Part shown: one piece after another, positions 35,062-43,702 of the stretch | Layout of the letters: the number at the start of each line of letters is the position of its first letter | Position numbering within the stretch: position 1 is the first letter of the stretch | Source of the DNA: JAXGXQ01 sp040772685 | GTDB lineage: Bacteria > Bacillota > Clostridia > Saccharofermentanales > UBA5734 | Length of the DNA: 64,000 nt | Assembly: GCA_040772685.1 (NCBI GenBank) | Contig: JAXGXQ010000003.1 | Location: 62,001-126,000, forward strand | Direction of reading: 5' to 3' | The notes under the pieces: generated by a model | The model's input: the letters and a program-made list of their open reading frames with translations, nothing else | What the model was told of the DNA's origin: nothing | The model's database searches: none | Program-made: the position numbers and the translations under genes

Positions 35062-36327
35062 TCAGCGGATGAAAAGTCCAGTCAGGCCGGCTTTTTCCAC
35101 GCGGGAGCGAATGGCTGAAACTTTAGTGGTATAGAGCTCTAGCTGCTTCAGGCGCTCAAACAAAACAGATCCGGAGAAAGTGTATTTCAAGCCAAGGCCC
35201 TCTTCTGTCTGCATCTGTTCGTTGACAAAAGCAATCGCTTCGCCGATAGCCAGTTCGCGCGGCAAGGTGACAAGTTCGTGGCCGCGGGCATATTGGACAG
35301 CGTTAAAGCCCGCCAGCGTACCAGTTACGATAGCCTCGGTGTGACCGACCAGCAGTCCGGCTTTTTCACCGGCACAAAACAGATTATCGACGCCCTTTAC
35401 CTGCAACGCATCGGTACGCGGCGCCATGGCAAAGTAGCGCATCGAGTTGCCCCGGCCGCCGGAATATGGATCTTCATAACGGGCATTTTCGAAACCGGGC
35501 ACCTGATGCAGCTTGCCGAGATCGAAGAAAGGCGACATCAGTTTGGCATGGCCCGTATCGAGCAGGACAATGTTCTCCAGAAACGCGGGCAGCGCGTACT
35601 GCTGGCAGGCTTTAAGGTCGAGATGATTTTCGATTAGTGACTTCGGTACAGGGATGACAGCGACGCCCTTACTTTCCAGCTCTGTAACGATTTCAGGCGA
35701 GAGTGATTCCTTATATATTTTGCAGGAACCGCTCATTGCGCCGATCTGACCATTATCCTTCCGCCCCTGAAATTCCTCGACGCCTGTTAAACCGGTCAAA
35801 CTAACGCGGCCGCCGAAGCTCGGGCAGCGCAGAATGCACATGGCGCAGCCGTTACCGTGCCTGATACAGTTTTTCATCGGCCCTGCAGTTCCTGTAGTAT
35901 CGATGAAGACATCACCTTCAATGGAATCGCCATTTGCACCGGAAATGCTCTTTATTGTCCGGTCGCTCATTGCAACTTCGCAGATACGTGACTGGTAATG
36001 AATCTTTATACCAAGCGACTCGAGATAGCGGGTAACCGTCATCGGGGTCGTGGCGATGTCATAAAGATTTGCGTGCTTGTGACCAGGGAAATTAATATTG
36101 CGATGGCGCGCACACTGGTCGGTAATGTTAAACAAGTCGCCGCCGCCAAGGGCGATAGCTTCCTCCGTTGCAGTGAAGCGGCCGTTGTTGCGCATTATCC
36201 CGCCGACCAGGCCGGTGCCGAGAAGCATATCTGTTCGTTCATGCAGCTCAACGGTGGCGCCACACTTCCGGGCAGCGATGGCTGCAGCACAGCCTGACCA
36301 GCCGCCGCCCACAATGATGATTTTCAT
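35062..36327 (-). CDS. FAD-dependent oxidoreductase (FAD_oxidored type)
   Basis: Flavoprotein beginning MKIIIVGGGWSGCAAAIAAR, the dinucleotide-binding fold, with a second FAD contact FCAGEKAGLLVGHTEAIV near the C-terminus. A Cys-rich stretch CAMCILRCPSFGG near residue 180 is notable and may bind a metal or take part in redox chemistry. I choose ATG 36327 (AGGAGAG upstream); the frame to 36393 is an artefact. It forms an operon with the permease downstream, so both likely serve one substrate. Confidence 0.8.
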   Translation of the reverse strand: MKIIIVGGGWSGCAAAIAARKCGATVELHERTDMLLGTGLVGGIMRNNGRFTATEEAIALGGGDLFNITDQCARHRNINFPGHKHANLYDIATTPMTVTRYLESLGIKIHYQSRICEVAMSDRTIKSISGANGDSIEGDVFIDTTGTAGPMKNCIRHGNGCAMCILRCPSFGGRVSLTGLTGVEEFQGRKDNGQIGAMSGSCKIYKESLSPEIVTELESKGVAVIPVPKSLIENHLDLKACQQYALPAFLENIVLLDTGHAKLMSPFFDLGKLHQVPGFENARYEDPYSGGRGNSMRYFAMAPRTDALQVKGVDNLFCAGEKAGLLVGHTEAIVTGTLAGFNAVQYARGHELVTLPRELAIGEAIAFVNEQMQTEEGLGLKYTFSGSVLFERLKQLELYTTKVSAIRSRVEKAGLTGLFIR

Positions 36328-36451
36328 GACAAGTTCTCTCCTGTTATTGAATTTGTAAAACTGAATGTTGGTTAAATATGGTTGGATTTTCAAAGCATAT
36401 CATAGCACTAATATTTCCAGTCCTGATAGTCAGGTTTTTATTTAGTATATT

Positions 36452-36898
36452 CTATTCCAGATAGTCGGGTATTCCGTCCCCATCAGCGTCAGTACCATAA
36501 TCAGTGCCATCTCCGAATCCTGAACCGTACACTTCACGGGCAGAGATACGTTTGCGGTCGCGTTCAGCCTCAACAGCCTTGCCCAGGAACTGTCTCACCT
36601 TCTCAGAACCCTTGATATTCTTAAACTCAACTACTTTTGCGGTCTGATCCATGGTGTGAATAACCAGAGTGCCCACACCAAATAGCTTTTGCCACAGGTT
36701 GCGTTTCAGTTTCAAATCCAAAACCCGATACAGCAAAACTTCTTCAGTATTAGTAGAAAAGAAACCCGTGCGGATAATGAAGCGCGTAGGTGTAAGTTCG
36801 TATCTGGTAAAAGAGATTGGCAGCCCTAAATAACGTTTGCGATCCTTCCACAAGATCTGCTCTTCTTCGATATCCAATCTGTATTTTCTCCGAGCCAT
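36452..36898 (-). CDS. PH-domain (bPH2/DUF304-like) protein with Asp-rich tail
   Basis: About 148 residues with no membrane helix. Residues 10-105 read like a bacterial PH domain (ITRYELTPTRFIIRTGFFST region, VLLYRVLDLKLKRNLWQKLF, GVGTLVIHT). The C-terminus is a Gly/Asp tail ending DADGDGIPDYLE, which matches the calcium-loop pattern DxDxDGxxD of thrombospondin type 3 or EF-hand-like repeats. Such loops usually lie outside the cell, so this location is odd. I choose ATG 36898; the GTG at 36907 is an alternative. Confidence 0.7.
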   Translation of the reverse strand: MARRKYRLDIEEEQILWKDRKRYLGLPISFTRYELTPTRFIIRTGFFSTNTEEVLLYRVLDLKLKRNLWQKLFGVGTLVIHTMDQTAKVVEFKNIKGSEKVRQFLGKAVEAERDRKRISAREVYGSGFGDGTDYGTDADGDGIPDYLE

Positions 36899-36907
36899 AA
36901 AATTCAC

Positions 36908-37269
36908 CGCCCTCTCATTTTTTCTAATTATACCCGTTTTAATGCTATAAATTTCGAAATCGTCGAAAGTGATAACATCAATTATTTACATATTTTTTGT
37001 CAGAGAAGCTCATTTGAATTATTGTCGCTTGAAGTCAGCAGTGTTATAGAGCGTAACCGGCCAGCGGCCGGTTTTTTTGTCGCTAAAGACAAACACGGAG
37101 TCAGATTCGATTTCTCGAACCGAGCAAGGAGGCCAAAATTCGCCGTACCACGCCAAAGAATTTCTGGACCCGTTAACTTGCCTTTAATTATGATTGTTGG
37201 GATTGTCGATTATTTGTTTTTTTCAGGCGGCTGGCTTTATTCGGCTGACCAGGACAAGGAGGATCGATC
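36908..37269 (+). other. Intergenic region upstream of the SGNH hydrolase
   Basis: It has no supported gene. It contains the orphan terminator at 37056-37079 and the ribosome binding site AAGGAGG before the hydrolase. A plus-strand transcript starting near 36950 and ending at the terminator would be about 100-130 bases. Confidence 0.5.
37056..37079 (+). terminator. Orphan intrinsic terminator
   Basis: Perfect stem ACCGGCC-AGC-GGCCGGT followed by seven T. It points in the plus direction, yet no plus-strand gene lies upstream; the lipase gene starts about 190 bases later. It may end a small RNA or act as an attenuator. Confidence 0.8.
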
Positions 37270-38271
37270 ATGCAAAAATCTAAGTTGAAGAAGATAACTC
37301 TCATTACGGTTATTGTGCTGCTGATTTTGGCGATCATGCCGGCTTCGGCGTTTGGTTTGCAGTATGTGGCACTTGGAGATTCAATCGCGTATGGTTTGTC
37401 TGATATCGAAAATTTCCAGGTGCGAGGCTATGCCGATCAGTATGCCGATAAACTTGGTTTGGCAGAAGGCACGAATTATTTTAACCTGGCTTGGCCTGGC
37501 GACACGAGCAGCAGTCTGCTCGACGATGTAAGAAGCAGCGGTAATTCGGGGATTCTCCGGTCGACCAATATATTTACAATAAGTATCGGCAGCAATAATC
37601 TATTGGGTCCGGCAATTCAGGCGATTCTGCAACTGTATTCGATTGATATGAGTAATCCAATATACGCTAACGATCTTGACGGTAGACTAATGCTGCTCGA
37701 CTTGGCTGCTAAAGTGCAGGCGGACTGGAATGATGAGGGTATAACACCTGTTCAGCGTTTTTCGAGGCTGACCGACCAGTATAGGCTCGAAGCTATCAGC
37801 CTGAATGCAAACTGGGCAGCCGGCACCACATTTTTTGCAATCCACTGGCCGATCATCATGATCAGGCTGCGTCTGCTTAACAGGAAAGCCAAAGTATATG
37901 TCAATAACCTTTATAATCCGTTGTTGCCAGCCGTCGCCTCCAATTCATACACAACACTCAATATGAAGTCGCTCAGCGACCGCCTGCAACGGAACATGAA
38001 TTCAATTAATAGCACAATAACCAAGTACGCGCGCCTGTATAATTATCGGGTAATCAATGTGGGTGGTGCATTTGCTTCAGCTGCATACTCATCGCCTGCT
38101 ACAACACCGTTAACCTTTAGTATTCCCCATGCGATAAAAGTTGCGGAATTGAACAAGGGTGTGCAATTGAATCCCGAAGACCTTGATAACTGGTACTGGC
38201 AGTTCTTCGCCGCTTGTGATCCACATCCGACAAGTGCCGGGCATAACATGATTCTTAATTTGCTGCCTTAA
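37270..38271 (+). CDS. Secreted SGNH/GDSL hydrolase
   Basis: Esterase or lipase of the SGNH fold, exported: signal peptide ending near MPASAFG. The catalytic blocks are visible: block I ALGDSIAYG (Ser), block II Gly in AWPGDTSSSL, block III Asn in SIGSNN, and block V DPHPTSAGH (Asp/His). The length of 333 residues is normal. The ribosome binding site AAGGAGG is 6-7 bases before the ATG. Substrate unknown; acyl or acetyl esters on polysaccharides or lipids are plausible. A strong terminator follows. Confidence 0.9.
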   Translation: MQKSKLKKITLITVIVLLILAIMPASAFGLQYVALGDSIAYGLSDIENFQVRGYADQYADKLGLAEGTNYFNLAWPGDTSSSLLDDVRSSGNSGILRSTNIFTISIGSNNLLGPAIQAILQLYSIDMSNPIYANDLDGRLMLLDLAAKVQADWNDEGITPVQRFSRLTDQYRLEAISLNANWAAGTTFFAIHWPIIMIRLRLLNRKAKVYVNNLYNPLLPAVASNSYTTLNMKSLSDRLQRNMNSINSTITKYARLYNYRVINVGGAFASAAYSSPATTPLTFSIPHAIKVAELNKGVQLNPEDLDNWYWQFFAACDPHPTSAGHNMILNLLP

Positions 38272-38358
38272 TACTTGCTAGATTTGAAATGTGCGGAGAC
38301 TCTTGAGAGTTTCCGCGCCCCCAAAAAAGATAGTCTTTTCTTACCTGTGTTTTTTAAG

Positions 38359-38390
38359 AACCCGGTCACGATTGTGGCCGGGTTTTATTA
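38359..38390 (+). terminator. Terminator after the SGNH hydrolase
   Basis: An 11-bp stem (38359-38369 with 38374-38384, one G-T pair) with GATT loop, followed by TTTTATT. A weaker 10-bp hairpin lies upstream at about 38294-38317. Confidence 0.8.
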
Positions 38391-38508
38391 TGCGGAATTA
38401 ATTTAGGACATTTTTTGGACATTTCTTTGCTAAACTAAATGTATCGAGTCAAACCCCTGTTGTCGTGATTCTGCAAATTTTTAAAAAAGCATTTAGGAGC
38501 TAACGGAC

Positions 38509-39210
38509 ATGAAGCAAGAGGCTTATCGCGACCATATTCTTATAGTTGAGGACAACCGGGAATTCAGCCAATTGGTAAGTAATTTCCTGAAGGCTTCTGG
38601 CTTTGAGACTTTGCAGGCATTTGACGGCGATTCTGCTCTTGAGATACTGGAAGAAAATTTGGTCGACCTCGTCCTCCTCGATGTTATGATGCCCTGCCGC
38701 GATGGTTTTTCCGTATGTAAAGAATTACGCAAACTTTCAAGTGTACCGGTTATATTCATCACGGCACTTTCCACTGAAGAAGATAATTTGGCCGGCTACA
38801 GGGCCGGAGCTGACGATTTCATGTCAAAGCCTTTTGCGCTGAGCGTTTTAGCGGCAAAAGCCCGAGTCTTGATCGCGCGCTCACGTGGTTCTGCTCCAGA
38901 TCACGGAGCACTTTTAGTTCAAGAACAATTAACCATCGACCCTTATACGCGTACAGTAACAGTTGATGGATCCCTCATTGCTTTACGTCCTAAAGAATAT
39001 GATATCCTCATGCTCCTAATGCAAAATAAGAATCGCACCGTTACACGTGAACGACTGCTTTCGTTGCTTTGGGGCTTTGATTATGCCGGCGATGAGCGCG
39101 TGCTTGACAGGCAGGTCCAGACTTTGCGTGAGCATCTTGGTTCGGCTGGTCATTTGATCGGAACGGTGTACGGCATAGGCTATCGCATTGTACGAGGGGA
39201 TCAGAAATGA
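38509..39210 (+). CDS. OmpR-family response regulator
   Basis: Receiver domain with acidic pocket VEDN, phospho-acceptor Asp in DLVLLDVMMPCRDG and Lys in DDFMSKPF, then a winged-helix DNA-binding domain (LRPKEYDILMLLMQNKNRTV; RVLDRQVQTLREHLG; TVYGIGYRIV). Full length at 233 residues. It overlaps the kinase gene by ATGA, so the two form a classical two-component operon. The signal and target genes are unknown. Confidence 0.92.
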   Translation: MKQEAYRDHILIVEDNREFSQLVSNFLKASGFETLQAFDGDSALEILEENLVDLVLLDVMMPCRDGFSVCKELRKLSSVPVIFITALSTEEDNLAGYRAGADDFMSKPFALSVLAAKARVLIARSRGSAPDHGALLVQEQLTIDPYTRTVTVDGSLIALRPKEYDILMLLMQNKNRTVTRERLLSLLWGFDYAGDERVLDRQVQTLREHLGSAGHLIGTVYGIGYRIVRGDQK

Positions 39211-40826
39211 GACAGCTTCGCCTTTCAACAAAACTAACGCTGCTGACTGTCAGCTTATTTTCTATTTTTTTCATTGTCATGGCGCTGACTCAGATGCTCG
39301 CAATGGCCGTTCGTCTGAGCCAGGATGCTCAGAACCACGCCAATAGCGGCTTCAGAGAAATCAGAGATGTTTTTGTCGAGTACGGCTACATTTATAACCC
39401 TGCTGATCCATCCCGTTCAATGGCGAACATGACGGATATGGAACGGCAAGATACAATGAATAGCCTTGTCAGTGGGCTCCGCTCCAGAACTTTCAACCGC
39501 GCCTTTTCAGGTTATCATCTGGTTGCGGTCATGATCGGCCAGGCCTTCCTGGAGCCTGAAGTGCGCACAATTGATTACCTGTCGGATGTATCAGATCGGT
39601 TGGCACAAATCTATCCCGAATCTGTCGCCGACCGCCAGCTGCTGATCGATTCTGTTCGGAATCGGGATCCGAATCTGAATTGGCTGCAGGCACCGGAAAA
39701 ATTCAATCCCAGTAACGGTTTTGGTTCGCTATCATTTGCCGTTAGCAAATGGCAAGAGACGGTCACCCGTTATGACGGCACGGAATCGGCCCTGACCGTG
39801 TTTGTCTTTTACTACCCCTTGCGCATGGCCGCTAAAGCGCTTTGGCGAACCTGGCTGATATCGCTTCTCTTGGGTGTGTTATTAATGACCTTATTCGCCT
39901 GGCTGATCCGGCGCTATGTAGCAAATCCGGTAATGGCACTCAGCCGTACGGCTGACTTAATGGCCAGAAGGCACACCATCGAAGAAAAGATAATATCTGA
40001 ACGCTCTGATGAAATCGGCCAGCTAGCCAAGAGTCTCAATGGTCTGGCTGGTGACCTCAACAGCTCAATTAAGCAACTTGAAACCGTCAATCGTGATTTG
40101 GCTAGAGCAAACGTTCAGATAAACGGCGAATTGGAACGCGAGCGCGCTCTGGATCAAAAGCGCCGTGCCTTTATTGCAGGTGCCTCGCATGAGCTAAAAA
40201 CACCGCTTGCCTTGATTAGCGGGTATGCGGAAACCCTTCTCTATGACATTAGCCCTGAGAAACGACAGGATCATGCAGAAAGGATCACGAATTTAGCGAT
40301 ACACATGGGTCATCTTGTCAAAGAACTAACACTTTCAGCAAAACTCGAAGATCCTATGTTTAAACTGAAAGTCGGCCGCTTCAGTTTGAGCAAATTAGCG
40401 CGGGAAACGGCTTCCGTCTTTTCGCAGGCAATAGTGGAAAAACAACTGCTTTATAAAGAAACTCTCGCGGCCGATGCAGAGACAATTGTTGAAGCCGATG
40501 AAGAGCGAATACACCAGGTAATTCTCAATTTACTAAGCAACGCTGTCAAGTATACGAAATCCGGTGGTGCTTTAGAGCTCACAGTCGAGAAGCTAAATAC
40601 AACTGTTCGGCTTGCGATTGAAAACGAGGGCGAAAGAATTCCGGAAACTGAAATTGCAAGAATTTGGGATTTGTTTTATCAAACTGAGAAGTCAACAACC
40701 GCTGAATCTGGCGGCAGCGGAATAGGCCTTGCTGTGGTTAAGACAATATTGCAACAGCACGAAGCCGTTTACGGTGTTGACAACACAGAAAAAGGCACCC
40801 GTTTTTATTTTGAAATTAACCTATAA
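39207..40826 (+). CDS. Sensor histidine kinase
   Basis: Membrane kinase with a first helix near 13-35, an extracytoplasmic sensor of about 175 residues without a recognised fold, a second helix near 212-232 (WLISLLLGVLLMTLFAWLI), HAMP (NPVMALSRTADLMARR), the H-box ASHELKTPLALISGYAETL and an ATPase with N-box HQVILNLLSNAVKYTKSGGA and G-box GGSGIGLAVVK. Cognate to the overlapping regulator. Confidence 0.92.
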   Translation: MRQLRLSTKLTLLTVSLFSIFFIVMALTQMLAMAVRLSQDAQNHANSGFREIRDVFVEYGYIYNPADPSRSMANMTDMERQDTMNSLVSGLRSRTFNRAFSGYHLVAVMIGQAFLEPEVRTIDYLSDVSDRLAQIYPESVADRQLLIDSVRNRDPNLNWLQAPEKFNPSNGFGSLSFAVSKWQETVTRYDGTESALTVFVFYYPLRMAAKALWRTWLISLLLGVLLMTLFAWLIRRYVANPVMALSRTADLMARRHTIEEKIISERSDEIGQLAKSLNGLAGDLNSSIKQLETVNRDLARANVQINGELERERALDQKRRAFIAGASHELKTPLALISGYAETLLYDISPEKRQDHAERITNLAIHMGHLVKELTLSAKLEDPMFKLKVGRFSLSKLARETASVFSQAIVEKQLLYKETLAADAETIVEADEERIHQVILNLLSNAVKYTKSGGALELTVEKLNTTVRLAIENEGERIPETEIARIWDLFYQTEKSTTAESGGSGIGLAVVKTILQQHEAVYGVDNTEKGTRFYFEINL

Positions 40827-40838
40827 GGTAAATTATTT

Positions 40839-40887
40839 TTGACAAATCTGAAGGATAATGTTAAAATAAATTTACCTTAGAGGTAAA
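40839..40887 (+). promoter_or_regulatory. Promoter and operator of the XRE-ImmA gene
   Basis: Consensus -35 TTGACA (40839-40844), 17-base spacer and -10 TAAAAT (40862-40867). The start region is covered by a perfect palindrome TTTACCT-TAG-AGGTAAA (40871-40887). A third half-site AGGTAAA lies upstream at 40826-40832. The layout fits autorepression by the XRE protein encoded downstream. Confidence 0.8.
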
Positions 40888-40897
40888 GAGGTGTGAC

Positions 40898-40957
40898 TTG
40901 CTTCGAATATGCTATAAGTCCAAAAAGACTACCATTAATGAGATGGAATGGTGGTAA
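40898..40957 (+). pseudogene. Possible vestigial HigB-type toxin N-terminus
   Basis: A TTG-started frame of 19 codons, preceded by GAGG, encodes MLRICYKSKK and a short unrelated tail, then stops 11 bases before the antitoxin-like gene. Toxins of HigB/RelE type in this arrangement often begin with a YKSKKLEK-like strand. The likeliest reading is a toxin gene collapsed by deletion, leaving start and stop in frame. It could also be a leader peptide. Confidence 0.4.
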
Positions 40958-40968
40958 GAGGAATTATT

Positions 40969-42021
40969 ATGAGACAGAGTAAAAATACGATCGCGATTCC
41001 ACCGGGCGAAACCATACGAGAGCAGCTCGAAAATCGTAAGATGAGACAAAAGGAATTTGCCTTACGTATGGACCTATCCGAAAAGCATATTAGCCGTTTG
41101 ATTAATGGGCAAGTTGAACTTACCCAGGATGTTGCCCTGCGTCTTGAAACCGTTCTTGGAATCCCAGCAAGCTTTTGGAACAATCTGGAAACCATATATC
41201 GGGAAAAATTGGCACGGGTTAAACTCGAAAATCAACTTGAGGAGGATATGAAGATAGCTTCACTTTTTCCATATCCAAAAATGGCTTCATTGGGTTGGGT
41301 CGACGCGACGCGACGCATTGAAGAAAAAGTAATTAACTTACGGCGATTTTTTGAAGTAGCTTCGCTGGGAGTACTTGATCAATTGATGATCCCCGGCATT
41401 GCCTGCCGGAGAACCGATATGAATGAAGCTAGTAATTACCATTTAGCGGCTTGGGCTCAAAAAGCAAAACTAGAAGCGCGACAAATTGAAACTAAAGCAA
41501 TTAATCTCGATAGGCTAGAGCAATCCATCAGCGTGATTAGAGAAATGACAAAACAAGATCCTCTTGAGTTTTACGATGCCCTTGTCCGATTGTTCGCTGA
41601 ATCAGGGGTCGCGTTAGTCTGCTTACCGCATATTGACGGATCTTTTTTGCATGGAGCATCTTTCTATGATAGCAATCGGATAGTAATGGGATTAACTTTA
41701 CGTGGTAAGGATGCTGATAGGTTTTGGTTTAGCTTGTTTCATGAATTGTGCCATGTTCTTCGTGGTCATATTACTGAGCCACATGAGTCGCAATCAGAAT
41801 TTGAAAGTGAAGCCGATAACTTTGCAAGGGATACACTAATCCCTCAAGGTGAGTACCAGAAATTTATTAATAATAATATATTCAGCAAAGAAAGCATCAA
41901 AGATTTTGCGGATCAAATTAATATAGCGCCTGGTATAGTGCTTGGCAGACTCCAGAATGACAATTTTTTGACTTATGATATGTTCAATGATTTAAAAGTT
42001 AAATATAAATTCAGTGATTGA
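40969..42021 (+). CDS. XRE DNA-binding domain fused to ImmA/IrrE metallopeptidase (HigA-like)
   Basis: The N-terminal 90 residues are a HigA-type helix-turn-helix (GETIREQLENRKMRQKEFAL; LSEKHISRLINGQVEL; LGIPASFWNNLE). The C-terminal half carries the zinc peptidase motif FHELCHVLRGH with a downstream ESEADNFARD. Such fusions occur as antitoxins and as regulators that cut a partner protein. I choose ATG 40969 (AGAGGA upstream); the longer frame at 40948 is not supported. The perfect palindrome in its promoter suggests autoregulation. Confidence 0.88.
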   Translation: MRQSKNTIAIPPGETIREQLENRKMRQKEFALRMDLSEKHISRLINGQVELTQDVALRLETVLGIPASFWNNLETIYREKLARVKLENQLEEDMKIASLFPYPKMASLGWVDATRRIEEKVINLRRFFEVASLGVLDQLMIPGIACRRTDMNEASNYHLAAWAQKAKLEARQIETKAINLDRLEQSISVIREMTKQDPLEFYDALVRLFAESGVALVCLPHIDGSFLHGASFYDSNRIVMGLTLRGKDADRFWFSLFHELCHVLRGHITEPHESQSEFESEADNFARDTLIPQGEYQKFINNNIFSKESIKDFADQINIAPGIVLGRLQNDNFLTYDMFNDLKVKYKFSD

Positions 42022-42155
42022 GTTTACTTGTACTTCAACAATTGGTTGGGTAACATTCGTTCCAGTCATTTCCAGACATGAGGTCTAAGCTTAAGATCAT
42101 ACATCTACCGCTTGTTTGAATTATTTCCTATAAGCTGAAAAAAGCAGGCGATTTT

Positions 42156-42824
42156 ATGATCATTGACGTTTTGCGGCTTTATGCTGATCGAAGTGATTTT
42201 TTTATCCAGTTATTCTGGGAGCATATTGTCCTGACCGTAATTTCCATTTTAATCATTACGGCCATAGGCATTAGCCTTGGTATTCTTATGACAAAAAGCT
42301 GGAGGCTCGCGCGGGTTGTCCTCACTTTTACCAGCTTTCTATATACGATTCCTTCCATTGCCTTATTCGGTTTTCTGGTCGCTATAACAGGTATTGGTAG
42401 TCGAAGCGCCATCATCGCTCTGGTAATGTATGGCTTGCTTCCGGTTATTCGGAATACTTATTCAGGGATTATGGAAGTCCCAAGTCAAATTGTTGAATCT
42501 GCTGTTGCCATGGGCAGCACCAACAACCAGCTTCTATTCAAGGTTCAATTGCCCCTGGCTCTCCCGATTATTATTACCGGATTTCGCACAATGGTGATCA
42601 TGACAATTTCACTAGGCGGTGTGGCTTCTTTTATCGGTGCCGGCGGCCTGGGTGTCGCTATTTGGCGTGGCATTACTACGAACTTTCAGGAAATGACAAT
42701 TGCAGGCAGCCTGCTTGTGGCATTATTAGCCATCTTCGCGGATCTCCTGCTTGCAAGAGTTGAAGCTTTAATTAAATTACGTGTCCTGGGCAGGAAAGCA
42801 ACAGGAGGTAGGAAACATGCTTAA
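42156..42824 (+). CDS. Osmoprotectant-type ABC transporter permease
   Basis: About six membrane helices and the EAA loop (VESAVAMGSTNNQLLFKVQL followed by PLALPIIITGFRT). It resembles OpuBB/OpuCB/ProW-type permeases for glycine betaine, choline or carnitine. The length of 222 residues is typical. It is the first gene of a three-gene operon and overlaps the binding protein gene by 8 bases. Only one permease is present, whereas Bacillus OpuC has two, so it would work as a homodimer. Confidence 0.88.
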   Translation: MIIDVLRLYADRSDFFIQLFWEHIVLTVISILIITAIGISLGILMTKSWRLARVVLTFTSFLYTIPSIALFGFLVAITGIGSRSAIIALVMYGLLPVIRNTYSGIMEVPSQIVESAVAMGSTNNQLLFKVQLPLALPIIITGFRTMVIMTISLGGVASFIGAGGLGVAIWRGITTNFQEMTIAGSLLVALLAIFADLLLARVEALIKLRVLGRKATGGRKHA

Positions 42825-43701
42825 AAAACTACTGGCTTTCGGTATTGTCGTAATATTGGTTTTAAACACTGCTGGATGTGCTGCAACGGACAAGAAGATT
42901 GTCCTCGCCAGCAAGCCTATGACAGAACAATATGTGTTGGCTGAAATTTTGACCCAACTTATTGAAAAGGACACCGATATCAAGGTTGAGCAAAAGCTGG
43001 GCATTGGTGGTGGCACCTCAAATATCCAGCCGGGTATGGAATCGGGCGCTATAGATCTCTATCCGGAATATACCGGAACAGGCTGGCTTTTTGTCTTAAA
43101 GAAAGACCTGATCAACGACCCCCAGCAATTATATGACTCTGTAAAAAAAGAATATGCCGAAACTTATAACATTCATTGGTCCGGGCTTTACGGCTTTAAC
43201 GATACCTTTGGCATCGGTGTCAAAAAGGCCTTGGCCGATAAATACAACTTGAAGACATATACTGATCTGGCTAAAGTAAGCGCTGATTTGAGTTTCGGTG
43301 CCGAATATGATTTTTATGAACGCGAAGATGGTTACCCCGGGCTTGTAGACACTTACGGTTTCGCGTTCAAAGATAAAGTGGAGCTGGACATCGGTTTGAA
43401 ATACGAAGCGATCGATGCTGATAAAGTCGATGTTATCAACGTGTTCTCAACCGACGCGCAGCTGCGAAAAATTGGCATGGTTGTATTGGAGGACGACAAA
43501 AACTTCTTCCCATCCTATTTTGCCGCAACTTTGATTCGAAATGATACTCTAGAAAAATACCCGGAATTGGAAACAGTGCTGGAAAAGCTTACCGGTCAAA
43601 TCAACAACGAAGAGATGACCGAGATGAACTATCTGGTCGAAATTGAAAAACAGGATCCCAAGAAGGTTGCCGCTGATTTCCTGCAAAAAAAGGGATTGTA
43701 G
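42817..43701 (+). CDS. Osmoprotectant-type ABC transporter binding lipoprotein
   Basis: Lipoprotein (lipobox NTAGC) of the OpuAC/OpuCC fold: IVLASKPMTEQYVLAEILTQ, then GGTSNIQPGMESGAIDLYPE and YTGTGW. I choose ATG 42817 because ACAGGAGG precedes it. Family knowledge says a quaternary amine is bound in a cage of aromatic residues; Tyr and Trp are present at fitting places, but the ligand cannot be fixed. It lies between permease and ATPase genes. Confidence 0.88.
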   Translation: MLKKLLAFGIVVILVLNTAGCAATDKKIVLASKPMTEQYVLAEILTQLIEKDTDIKVEQKLGIGGGTSNIQPGMESGAIDLYPEYTGTGWLFVLKKDLINDPQQLYDSVKKEYAETYNIHWSGLYGFNDTFGIGVKKALADKYNLKTYTDLAKVSADLSFGAEYDFYEREDGYPGLVDTYGFAFKDKVELDIGLKYEAIDADKVDVINVFSTDAQLRKIGMVVLEDDKNFFPSYFAATLIRNDTLEKYPELETVLEKLTGQINNEEMTEMNYLVEIEKQDPKKVAADFLQKKGL

Positions 43702-43702
43702 T

